A stretch of 14,630 bases of DNA, taken from contig CAINCZ010000063.1 in the NCBI GenBank assembly GCA_903847195.1, positions 1-14,630 on the forward strand, in the 5' to 3' direction. The notes under the pieces were generated by a model. It did no database searches and was not told where the DNA came from. It saw nothing but the letters and a program-made list of their open reading frames with translations. Numbering within the stretch: the stretch's first letter is position 1; the number at the start of each line of letters is the position of its first letter. The DNA comes from an uncultured Acidobacteriota bacterium (GTDB taxonomy: Bacteria > Acidobacteriota > Terriglobia > Terriglobales > CAINCZ01). The translations under genes were made by a program, and so were the position numbers. Shown one piece after another: positions 8,249 to 14,630 of the stretch.

Positions 8249-9114
8249 GCGGTCCGCGCTCCGGTGAACCCCTGCGGTCGGATCATCAGCAGGACGATCA
8301 GCGCCAGGAATGCGATCGCGTCGCGGTTAAGCCACGAGCCGAGATAGATGGTGCCGAAAGATTCGACGATGCCCAGCACCAGCGCCGCGATCAGCGTGCC
8401 GCGAATGCTGCCCAGCCCGCCGAGAACAATAATGGCCAGCCCCTTGTAGCTCACGATGACTCCGGTGCGCGGGTCAACGAAGTTATCGAGCAGCGCCACC
8501 AGTCCGCCGGCGACCGCCGCCAGCGCCGATCCGATGATGAAATTCGTGTACCGGACCTTTATGGCATCCACGCCGAAGCTGGCGGCGATTTTCGGGTTCG
8601 ATACGGTCGCCCTCCATCCCACTCCAATACGGGTCCAAGTGGTGAATGCGTGCAGCCCGAAGAAAATCACAACGGCGGCGCCCATCATGGCAATCTGGAC
8701 CGCGTTGACGGTGACGCCGTGGAAGTCGAAGGTGAGCACCGGCCATGGATTGTTCGTGAAGGCCACGCCTTGTTCGCCGAAGACGATGCGAAAGCCATCC
8801 TGCATAAGCACCAGCAGTCCGATCGACGCGATCATCGGAACATCCGGGCGATACTGCAGTAACGGCTCGTATAGCAAGCGATAAATGCCGACGCCGAAGA
8901 GCGGGGTTACCAGTACGGCCGCCAGTAATCCCAGCGCGATGCTGCCAGTGGCGTTCGCCACCAGCACGGTCACATAGGCGCCAAGCGCGAACACCGCCGC
9001 GTGCGCAATATGCAGGATGCGCAGTAACCCGTATACCAGTGTGAGGCCGACCGCCATCACTGCGTACATGGACCCAAAGGTCAGGCCATTCACAATAAGG
9101 TCAACGTAGTACAC
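8245..9114 (-). CDS. livH: ABC importer permease, LivH type, GTG start
   Basis: A 289-residue permease beginning (V/M)YYVDLIVNGLTFGSMYAVMAVG, the typical LivH N-terminus. It has about eight hydrophobic segments and the LivH features LRILHIAHAAVFALGAY (near 31-47) and GLAIIVLGGLGSIRGTLIAA toward the C-terminus. The start codon is GTG, supported by a very strong GAGGAGGA site 6 nt upstream; an ATG lying between them is out of frame. It forms the membrane channel with LivM and overlaps livM by 4 nt. Confidence 0.9.
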   Translation of the reverse strand: MYYVDLIVNGLTFGSMYAVMAVGLTLVYGLLRILHIAHAAVFALGAYVTVLVANATGSIALGLLAAVLVTPLFGVGIYRLLYEPLLQYRPDVPMIASIGLLVLMQDGFRIVFGEQGVAFTNNPWPVLTFDFHGVTVNAVQIAMMGAAVVIFFGLHAFTTWTRIGVGWRATVSNPKIAASFGVDAIKVRYTNFIIGSALAAVAGGLVALLDNFVDPRTGVIVSYKGLAIIVLGGLGSIRGTLIAALVLGIVESFGTIYLGSWLNRDAIAFLALIVLLMIRPQGFTGARTA

Positions 9115-9120
9115 TGCGCA

Positions 9121-9128
9121 TCCTCCTC
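9121..9128 (-). promoter_or_regulatory. Strong ribosome binding site for livH
   Basis: GAGGAGGA on the minus strand, 6 nt before the GTG at 9114. It fixes the GTG as the start of livH and implies strong re-initiation for the membrane part of the operon. Confidence 0.75.
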
Positions 9129-9175
9129 ATTTCCCAGCAGGATCCCCGGCGCGTTTGCCCACGCGCCGCTCCGTT

Positions 9176-10339
9176 CTATTTGTCGGGCGGGGCGAGCAGT
9201 TTCAGATCGTCAATGGTCGCGAAGTGAACGAACTGATTGTTCTTCACGACGTTGATGCTGACCGGCTTAATGACCTCATGCAGTTTGTTGAACCCGACCA
9301 GGTTTCCCGTCAGCAAAGGGAGGTTCTTCGTTGCCGCCAGCGCATCGCGCACTTTCGCTGAGTCGGCGCTCTTGGCGCGCTTGATCGCGTCCGCCATCAG
9401 AATGAAGGAAGAGTAGGTTCCGGCTGCCACCTGCTCTGGAGGATAACCGGCGCGCTTCTCAAATTCGGAGAAGAGCCGCCGCAACGGAGGGTCATTGCGG
9501 AACCGGTCGAAGCTGTCCACGATATACACGCCGCTCGCGGCGGGTCCTGCGATCTCAATGAACTTGCGCGAGTCGAACGCCTGGGAAGCGATAATGGGAA
9601 CCTTGACACCTGCGGCACGAAGCTGCGCCACCAGTGGCGCGCCGGTAAAGAAATACCCGGTGGCGTAGATGGCGTCGGGATTGTCGCGCTTTATGCTGGC
9701 GACGATGGACCCAAACTGCCGGTCCTGCAGCGAGTACGTGTATTTGTTGAGGATCTTAATGCCGAATTTATCGTTGGCGCTGAGGAACCCCTCGAGCGTG
9801 GCCTCGCCATAGTCGTTGTCCATGGAGATGACAGAGACGCGCTTCAGGCCGAGGTTCTTGCCGATGAACATCGCGGCTGCGCGGCCTTGTGGCGGCCCCA
9901 GGATCACCAGGCGAAAAACATAATCGCCCACCCGCGTGATGTCCGGATGCACGCCATAGGCGGAAATAAAGGCGACTTGCGCCTTTTGAAAGATAGGCGC
10001 CGCGGCCCTGCCCGCTCCGGAGTAGCTGCCGGATATTGCCAGCTTCACTTTGTCTTCACCGATCAGTTTGTTTGCCGTGAAGATGGCCTGGTCGGCCTTG
10101 GCCTGATCGTCGTAGCTAACGAGTTGGAGCTTCTGACCCAGCACGCCGCCGGCGGCATTGATGTCTGCGATCGCCATTTCGGCGGCGATCTGCGCCGACT
10201 TGCCGTCGGTGGCTGCAAGCCCGGTCGTCGGCGCCTGAAAGCCGATCTTGATCTGCGCCGCTGCCGGCAGCGCGGCCAAACTGAACAGCAAAAGAGCAAC
10301 ACCCAAAGATGCCGCTATACGCAATAGTCGGTTTCCCAT
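9176..10339 (-). CDS. livK: Periplasmic substrate-binding protein, LivK type
   Basis: A 387-residue type I periplasmic binding protein. The start at 10339 is chosen over the in-frame ATG at 10375 because GGGAGG lies 5 nt upstream and a proper signal peptide then begins at once: MGNRLL, a hydrophobic core, and probable cleavage after the alanines at 26-28 (ALPAAA/QIKIG). There is no lipobox cysteine, so it should be free in the periplasm. IKIGFQAPTTGLAATDG, AIADINAAGGVLGQ and VSYDDQAKADQAIFTANKLI are standard Leu/Ile/Val-binding-family blocks. It delivers ligand to LivHM. The 36-nt 5' extension in the longer frame is probably untranslated. The family's ligands range from amino acids to aromatic acids and amides, so the ligand cannot be read from the sequence. 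Confidence 0.92.
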   Translation of the reverse strand: MGNRLLRIAASLGVALLLFSLAALPAAAQIKIGFQAPTTGLAATDGKSAQIAAEMAIADINAAGGVLGQKLQLVSYDDQAKADQAIFTANKLIGEDKVKLAISGSYSGAGRAAAPIFQKAQVAFISAYGVHPDITRVGDYVFRLVILGPPQGRAAAMFIGKNLGLKRVSVISMDNDYGEATLEGFLSANDKFGIKILNKYTYSLQDRQFGSIVASIKRDNPDAIYATGYFFTGAPLVAQLRAAGVKVPIIASQAFDSRKFIEIAGPAASGVYIVDSFDRFRNDPPLRRLFSEFEKRAGYPPEQVAAGTYSSFILMADAIKRAKSADSAKVRDALAATKNLPLLTGNLVGFNKLHEVIKPVSINVVKNNQFVHFATIDDLKLLAPPDK

Positions 10340-10344
10340 TCTCG

Positions 10345-10350
10345 CCTCCC
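10345..10350 (-). promoter_or_regulatory. Ribosome binding site that sets the livK start
   Basis: GGGAGG on the minus strand, 5 nt before the ATG at 10339, which begins a normal signal peptide. It argues against the upstream in-frame ATG at 10375. Confidence 0.7.
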
Positions 10351-10393
10351 TGAATGTGATGCGATCGCCTTGCATCCAAACTGTTATCGTAAC

Positions 10394-11806
10394 CTAGTGC
10401 GCCCGCAGCAACGCGCGCGCCTTCTGGATTGCTGCTTCCGGCGGCTTTGCCAGTCGCCAGTCTTTACGGTCCTGGTCTCGGCGGGTAGCATCCATGCCGA
10501 GTTTGCCCACAGTACCAGCCTCCGCCAGTGGTTCCGAACGATCGGTGCGAGCACCGCGCACCACCAGTAAATCCCGCTCTACTTTCATGCGGGTCGCCAT
10601 GGCCCACTCCACTTGCTCAGCGTCCCAGGGATCAATGTCGTCGTCCACTACCACTACCCGCTTAATCAGATTGACGGCCGCCCACACCGCCTGCATCGCC
10701 TTCCCGGCATCCCCCGGCTGCGCCTGCTTCAGCGATACCACGGCATGGAGCCGCCCGGCGCCACCCATCCCGACCGCTATCTGGGAAATACCCGGAACAC
10801 TCGCCCGGACCGCACGTACCAGCCCGGCCGCAATGGCAACTCCACCGAGCAGGCAGTGCTCACGATGATGGCCGGGCAGGATCACTTGGAATAGGGCATC
10901 GCGGCGTCGGGTAAGTCGCGAGAACGTAACCGTCATCCCTGGTCCGTAGGCTTCGTACATACCATGAAATTCGCTCACGCAGCCTTCCGGTGCCGCTTCA
11001 CCCGCGTCAATGGTCCCTTCCAGCACGCATTCACAACTCGCAGGTACAACCAAATCAGAATCGAGACAGCGTACAACCCGAAGGGGCTCGCCTAATAATG
11101 CGCCCGCAACTTTCAGTTCATCGTCCCCCAGGCGCAAATAGAGGCAGGCCGCCAACAGCACGGCCGGGTGGTTGCCAATACAGACGGCGATATCAAGACG
11201 TTCGCCGCGAGCTTGCGCTTCCCGCGCCAGCCGTGCCAAGTGATGGTTCGGCGCAATGCCGATGAAAGCGCGGTTCCCGCCCAGCGGCCGAAGTCGGGCA
11301 ATCGAGAGGTTGGCGCGGCCCGTCGCCCGGTCTCTTGCTACAATCGCCCCGGCTGTGATGTAGGACCCGTCCTCTCCCTCAAAAAAGCGCGGAATGGGCA
11401 ATTCGTCCGCGAGAGAAGGGGCATTGACGACTACTTCCTGGCACGGCGCGTCCTGCACCAGTTGATGCTCCAGCGGCTGCTCCAGGGCCGCAAGGATGCG
11501 TGCCTGCAACTCCTCCGGCTTTACTCCCAGGCTCTCTGCCATGTGTGCCCGTGACGGCGACACGTTTCCAACAACCGCCAACTTGTGTCCGACATCTTCA
11601 AACAGGATCGTGGGCCCGGCATCTGCCTCAGCCAGGCAGGCGGCCACTTCGTAATCGAGACGCACTGGGTCTTTGAGCTTCAACAATTCGCCCTTGAATT
11701 CAAGAGCTCGAAGGTAATCTCGTATACCCTGCCGATCACCCGAACTGGTTCCGTAGTGGCCATCACCGACTGCTCCGTCACATCCGAGTTTTGCCGGGAG
11801 AGTCAT
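10394..11806 (-). CDS. ubiD: UbiD-family prenylated-FMN-dependent (de)carboxylase
   Basis: A 470-residue protein of the UbiD/Fdc family, which adds or removes CO2 on aromatic, heteroaromatic or alpha,beta-unsaturated acids using prenylated FMN made by UbiX. Spacing against fungal Fdc1 (N168, R173, H191, E233, E277, E282) lines up with N166 and R171 in GRANLSIARLR, H189 in PNHHLAR, E230 in GDDELKVAG, and E274 and E279 in PEGCVSEFHG. The cofactor-binding and catalytic set therefore looks complete. The family domain begins at GIRDYLRALEFKGELL (27-42); the first 26 residues are not typical, but the ATG has GGTGA just upstream. It is the first gene of the operon, 54 nt before livK. No ubiX is present in the window. 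Its substrate is unknown; an imidazole acrylate or a ring carboxylate related to the downstream pathway is my inference. Confidence 0.9.
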   Translation of the reverse strand: MTLPAKLGCDGAVGDGHYGTSSGDRQGIRDYLRALEFKGELLKLKDPVRLDYEVAACLAEADAGPTILFEDVGHKLAVVGNVSPSRAHMAESLGVKPEELQARILAALEQPLEHQLVQDAPCQEVVVNAPSLADELPIPRFFEGEDGSYITAGAIVARDRATGRANLSIARLRPLGGNRAFIGIAPNHHLARLAREAQARGERLDIAVCIGNHPAVLLAACLYLRLGDDELKVAGALLGEPLRVVRCLDSDLVVPASCECVLEGTIDAGEAAPEGCVSEFHGMYEAYGPGMTVTFSRLTRRRDALFQVILPGHHREHCLLGGVAIAAGLVRAVRASVPGISQIAVGMGGAGRLHAVVSLKQAQPGDAGKAMQAVWAAVNLIKRVVVVDDDIDPWDAEQVEWAMATRMKVERDLLVVRGARTDRSEPLAEAGTVGKLGMDATRRDQDRKDWRLAKPPEAAIQKARALLRAH

Positions 11807-11904
11807 ATGCTCACCGCATCCTTGATGGTATTAGCGGTTGATTACCCGAGGCGATTCGAGTGGCGGCGGCCGCTCCTAAACCGTTGCACAGGGCAGGTAA
11901 AGGC

Positions 11905-11933
11905 AGCATAACGAGGTTTAGGGTAGGGTTCAA
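11905..11933 (-). promoter_or_regulatory. Candidate sigma-70-type promoter for the ten-gene operon
   Basis: On the minus strand TTGAAC (11933-11928) and TATGCT (11910-11905) match -35 and -10 boxes at four of six positions each, with an ideal 17-nt spacer. Transcription would begin near 11898 and leave a leader of about 90 nt before ubiD. No better promoter is evident between the genes. This is consensus matching only. Confidence 0.35.
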
Positions 11934-12220
11934 CACAGTTTTACGTCAACCACGAGGCAGTGCCGGATAAAGCGGTTTCAAGCCGAATTCTGGAATATCA
12001 GAGAGTGGGCTCCGGCAATCGGTCACCGCCGCCTGATCCTCTCCGATCTAACTTGGTTAATCCTGCCCGCGTGGGTTGCGCCGGGGTTGCGAATCTTGCC
12101 GCGATTTGCATAGGACCCGGGATGTGCCGTGACTGAGGGCCCTCACTCCATCTGTGATTCTCGCGGGTTGAAGCTGCCGCCGGTGCAAAGCGATCAGTTC
12201 AATTCCGCCCAAAATGCATG

Positions 12221-12363
12221 TTGTAAGGCGAAATTGATTTTGTAAGGTAAATCGGGAGAAACATTACAAAACGGGGCGCAGGGATCACTGTATTCGCGGC
12301 ATGACATAAGCGGCAACATCCACTACTTCAATCATTTACAAGCATTATCAATAGTTTTTACAA
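12221..12363. repeat. Cluster of five TTGTAA/TTACAA motifs
   Basis: TTGTAA occurs at 12221-12226 and 12240-12245, both as TTGTAAGG and 19 nt apart. Its complement TTACAA occurs at 12264-12269, 12336-12341 and 12358-12363. TTTTGTAA (12238-12245) and TTACAAAA (12264-12271) form a perfect 8-bp inverted repeat with an 18-nt spacer. The arrangement resembles iterated binding sites for a regulator or recombinase. The protein that would bind is not in the window. Confidence 0.5.
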
Positions 12364-12371
12364 AAAACTAT
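12351..12371. repeat. Perfect AT-rich palindrome, 9-bp arms and 3-nt centre
   Basis: ATAGTTTTT (12351-12359) and AAAAACTAT (12363-12371) are exact complements around ACA. The stem has one G-C pair, too weak for a good intrinsic terminator despite T-runs in both orientations. A dimeric protein-binding site or the end of a decayed mobile element is more likely. Confidence 0.5.
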
Positions 12372-12550
12372 GGCGGAGAGGAATGGATTCGCTATCAGTC
12401 TGACTTTCTTGTGCCGCCAATGGTTTAGCGACTCTCGCTCAGGGGGGAAATATAGGCGAACAGATGGGGCACTAGTTGGGGGCGCCAATAAGAAAATGAC
12501 TGCGAACGGCTCACAGGAAACAAGAGGCTTTGCAGAAACGAAACGGCTGA

Positions 12551-13171
12551 GCATCGCCGCTGCTGATTGATAAGAGGCCACTTAGGCCCGTTCTCAAATT
12601 CGGGACCAAGGACTTCAGCCGTTCAGCGGGCGTCGTCCAGGTTTTGATGAAGAGCGTTCTGCACCACTACACAGTTCAGATCAGACACAAGGTTCCCGGC
12701 TACCAGCAGCACCTGTTGCGCAAGGTCGACCCGTATAAGCTTTGGTATGTCAACGAGGGCCTTTATCTCGTTGGCTTCGACCATCGCAGCGAAGACATGA
12801 GGGTCTTCGCCGTCCACCGGGTCGAGTCTGCAACGCTGACCAGCCGTCGGTTCAAGGTTCCGCCGACCTTCTCTTTCGATGAGTTCACCAAATCGGCGTT
12901 TCAGCTCATCGGAGGCGAAGGTCAACATGTCGTTATCCGGTTTCGTGCGGACCAGGTTCCTTTCATCACGGAGCGGATTTGGCATTCATCCCAGAGAATC
13001 ACGCAGCAGAACGACGGCGGCATCGTTTTCGAGATGGACGTCGCCGACCTCGGCGAGGTCAGCCGATGGTTGATGGGTTTTGGGGCATCAGCCGAGGTGC
13101 TGGAACCGGAGGGTTTGAGGAGCGAAATCGCCGAAGAACTTAATGCCGCCCTAAGCGTATACCAGCAATAA
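12551..13171 (+). pseudogene. 5'-truncated WYL-domain (YafY/PafC-type) transcriptional regulator
   Basis: The frame is open from 12551 to the TAA ending at 13171. Family similarity starts around 12590 (VLKFGTKDFSR, where relatives read GPKDYSR), ahead of any usual start; a TTG at 12644 followed by an ATG at 12647 would be internal. The WYL core is clear: RKVDPYKLWYVNEGLYLVG and MRVFAVHRVESATLT, followed by the FKVPPTFSFDEF block and the C-terminal WCX domain ending LNAALSVYQ. Intact regulators of this type are about 320 residues with an N-terminal winged-helix DNA-binding domain. That domain and the linker are absent here, and I do not find them upstream in another frame. The fragment is probably a remnant broken by a rearrangement just upstream. 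Translation of a ligand-binding-only protein from the TTG/ATG is possible but has no strong ribosome site. Confidence 0.75.
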
Positions 13172-13291
13172 TCTGGATGAAGAACCATGGTCGCCGGAAC
13201 GCCGCTACACGCATCGCACAGATTTTTTCCACAGGGTAAGTCGCTGATAATAAGCCGTTAAGCTAAGAAAACAGGCCACAACCGCCTCGGC

Positions 13292-13313
13292 ATGGCGTTT
13301 AGCGCCATATACT
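13292..13313 (+). promoter_or_regulatory. Possible operator overlapping a -10-like box ahead of the small gene
   Basis: ATGGCG (13292-13297) and CGCCAT (13303-13308) form a perfect inverted repeat with a 5-nt centre. The repeat runs into TATACT (13308-13313), a reasonable -10 box about 24 nt before the ATG at 13337. No convincing -35 box lies at the right distance. Weak support. Confidence 0.25.
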
Positions 13314-13336
13314 AATTAACAGCGGAGGGAACAACT

Positions 13337-13678
13337 ATGAGCTTCCCGACGCATGCCCCGTCTTCCGATCTCGCCTTTACCCTCGGTTCCGGCTTCTGGG
13401 CCATGGTGTCCGATGAACGCCTGCCGGCGGTACTCCTGGAGCAAACCCATCGAGCACAACAGGTCGTGGCTGAGTCAGGGCACCCGGTGCCGCAGCCTCA
13501 GGAACGCTTCGAATTGATCGTGAAGCTGGCGGTCGAGGCTGAGCTGCTCTTCTTCACCGCCGCCCTTCGTGAGCCCAGTCAGGAAGAGCGTGACGAATTC
13601 TTTGGCGCTTTCATCCAGATGGCGCTGCACGCGAACCCCGTGCTCCCGATCGGGTTTCGTCCATCCGTCAATGCCTAA
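13337..13678 (+). CDS. Small protein of unknown function
   Basis: A 113-residue protein I do not recognise, beginning MSFPTHAPSSDLAFTLGSGF. GGAGG at 13324-13328, 8 nt before the ATG, is one of the best ribosome sites in the window and supports a real gene. It appears mostly alpha-helical with acidic stretches (SQEERDEFFGAFIQMAL) and a Pro-rich end (HANPVLPIGFRPSVNA). There is no signal peptide or transmembrane segment. It follows the WYL fragment by 165 nt and precedes the next unknown gene by 79 nt on the same strand, so those two may be co-transcribed. No motif points to a function. Confidence 0.7.
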   Translation: MSFPTHAPSSDLAFTLGSGFWAMVSDERLPAVLLEQTHRAQQVVAESGHPVPQPQERFELIVKLAVEAELLFFTAALREPSQEERDEFFGAFIQMALHANPVLPIGFRPSVNA

Positions 13679-13757
13679 ATCCTCCCTGGGTTTCTGAACT
13701 CCTATGCTATTACCAACTACTCGAATCTGCTTCAGTGCCGCTGAAATCGCTCTCGTC

Positions 13758-14630
13758 ATGCCAGGCCTTCAGAAAATATTCTGTCGCTTGCTGGACGTTT
13801 GCCGCCGAGGTTACAGCCTGCGCCAGTGCGGTCTGCCTCCGTATTGCCGTCTAACGACCTACGCCAACCGGAAATACGACGCCGAAATGGCTGGTCGCCT
13901 TGGCTCGGTCCTACATCAGATCCAATCGATTAACGCTTCGCACAAGGTCCGCTTGGACTGTTTCGATCTCAGCTTTGTTGCGCTGGGTCTGCGTGTGAAC
14001 AAGAAGATGATGAAGGCCCAAAGCGAGCCGTTCGCGCTTTTGGAAACGAAGTTGGAAAACTATCGTAAGCGCGCCAAGCGCGCGCTGATCACGAAGCTGG
14101 GCGAGGCGGCATATGAAGATTTGCACGCTCGCTGGGACAAACTCGTCGACTGGATCAGGTTTAACCTGCTGGATGTTCACATCCCCCCGCCAGCACGTAG
14201 CGGCCTGTATGCGGAACAACGCGAGTTGACATTGCGACTGGCGATGGAGGTCGTCGACCCCGACGTCGTGGACGCGATCCCCCCTGAACGCGTGCAGCAC
14301 CTTGCTGATCTTTTTCGCCGGGAAGTCCGCCGCCGGCGCCACGGAATAAAACTCCGCGCGTTACTGGCGGACCTTGTCAAGGCACGGGAATTTCTCGCAG
14401 AGTTCATCGCCGAGCGGGAAGGCGATGAGAAGCTGAGGCCTGAGTTCCAACATTGGTGCGTCCGGGCTGGCGCCAACGGAGCGGTTTTTGCCGCTGCGCT
14501 TGAGGCTGGCGCCGCACCGGAAATGTCTCCTCCCTCCCTGACTCCCTCCGTGCCTTCCTCCGTGCCTTCCTCCGTGCCTTCCTCGCTGCCTTCACCGCCA
14601 CAATCGGCGAGTACCTGGCCCTCCCGGCCA
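13758..14630 (+). CDS. Unknown helical protein with a Ser/Pro/Val repeat tail, cut by the window edge
   Basis: The frame is open from the ATG at 13758 to the end of the window (291 codons, no stop). An in-frame ATG at 13704 would add 18 residues, but its codons are unlike the rest and neither start has a clear ribosome site, so I choose 13758 with low certainty. The protein is rich in charged helices (for example KLENYRKRAKRALITKLGEA and LADLFRREVRRRRHGIKLRA) and ends in a low-complexity tail PSVPSSVPSSVPSSLPSPP. I recognise no domain. The repeat tail suggests a flexible linker before a further domain outside the window. It is in the same orientation as the small gene upstream. Confidence 0.6.
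   Translation, partial: MPGLQKIFCRLLDVCRRGYSLRQCGLPPYCRLTTYANRKYDAEMAGRLGSVLHQIQSINASHKVRLDCFDLSFVALGLRVNKKMMKAQSEPFALLETKLENYRKRAKRALITKLGEAAYEDLHARWDKLVDWIRFNLLDVHIPPPARSGLYAEQRELTLRLAMEVVDPDVVDAIPPERVQHLADLFRREVRRRRHGIKLRALLADLVKAREFLAEFIAEREGDEKLRPEFQHWCVRAGANGAVFAAALEAGAAPEMSPPSLTPSVPSSVPSSVPSSLPSPPQSASTWPSRP
14545..14592 (+). repeat. 12-nt tandem repeat inside the right-edge gene
   Basis: The unit CCTCCGTGCCTT occurs three times exactly (14545-14556, 14557-14568, 14569-14580), then once with two changes (14581-14592). Its length is a multiple of three, so it adds Ser-Val-Pro-Ser units to the protein without shifting the frame. The near-perfect nucleotide identity points to recent slippage and possible length variation between strains. 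Confidence 0.85.

Larger units (their letters stand above)
11807..12550. other. Gene-poor region with regulatory and possibly mobile-element remnants
   Basis: About 740 nt between ubiD and the WYL fragment. I find no frame here with recognisable protein similarity; two short frames (12370-12570 + and 12348-12581 -) are antisense to each other and look fortuitous. The right half (about 12205-12400) is visibly richer in A and T than its surroundings, and holds five TTGTAA/TTACAA motifs and a perfect palindrome. A junction must lie just left of about 12590, because the WYL gene's 5' part is missing. No transposase, direct target repeat or att site could be defined by eye. Confidence 0.5.

Noticed and set aside
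12348..12581. Short opposing frames at 12370-12570 (+) and 12348-12581 (-)
   Set aside because: Each is antisense to the other, neither shows a domain or ribosome site, and they fall in the low-GC repeat region.
13226..13234. DnaA-box-like TTTTCCACA suggesting a replication origin
   Set aside because: A single box with one mismatch, with no further boxes, AT-rich iterons or replication gene nearby.
1..14630. CRISPR array, tRNA or rRNA genes
   Set aside because: No regularly spaced direct repeats with unique spacers were seen, and no cloverleaf or ribosomal RNA sequence was recognised on either strand.

Overview
This window looks like part of the accessory genome of a GC-rich, Gram-negative, probably soil-dwelling bacterium. 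The clues are strong Shine-Dalgarno sites, a Sec-exported periplasmic binding protein with no lipobox, and a catabolic operon next to transposase and regulator debris. I cannot fix the phylum from the sequence alone; Burkholderiales-type Proteobacteria and Acidobacteriota both seem possible.

Layout. At the left edge (2-73, + strand) is the last 23 codons of a probable transposase, followed by about 290 nt with only small inverted repeats. From 11806 leftward to 366, ten genes lie on the minus strand with gaps of 64 nt or less and several overlaps, so they form one probable operon. In transcription order these are: a UbiD-family prenylated-FMN decarboxylase, a branched-chain-amino-acid-type ABC importer (livK, livH, livM, livG, livF), a cyclic-amidohydrolase (hydantoinase-like), an M20 N-carbamoyl-amino-acid hydrolase, a DUF917 / S-methyl-thiohydantoin-desulfurase-family protein, and a urocanate-hydratase paralogue. 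A candidate promoter lies about 100 nt upstream of ubiD. The next 740 nt hold no convincing gene but contain a cluster of TTGTAA/TTACAA motifs and a perfect AT-rich palindrome. Further right, on the + strand, are a 5'-truncated WYL-domain regulator, a small unknown gene with a strong ribosome binding site, and an unknown gene that runs off the window and carries a 12-nt tandem repeat.

How the genes may work together. Urocanase-like hydratase, DUF917 desulfurase, hydantoinase and N-carbamoyl hydrolase together match the last four steps of the known bacterial route for ergothioneine or S-methyl-ergothioneine breakdown: (S-methyl)thiourocanate to (thio)hydantoin-propionate, to hydantoin-5-propionate, to N-carbamoyl-glutamate, to glutamate. 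No histidine-utilisation genes hutH, hutI or hutG are present, and no ergothionase is visible. The urocanase paralogue has Ala in place of the signature cysteine and other changes at conserved positions, and the hydantoinase has Gln in place of the first metal-binding His. Both fit shifted specificity rather than ordinary histidine or pyrimidine metabolism. The UbiD gene at the head of the operon has all its expected cofactor and catalytic residues and is not part of any thio-imidazole pathway I know. It and the dedicated importer suggest a variant pathway with an unidentified imported substrate.
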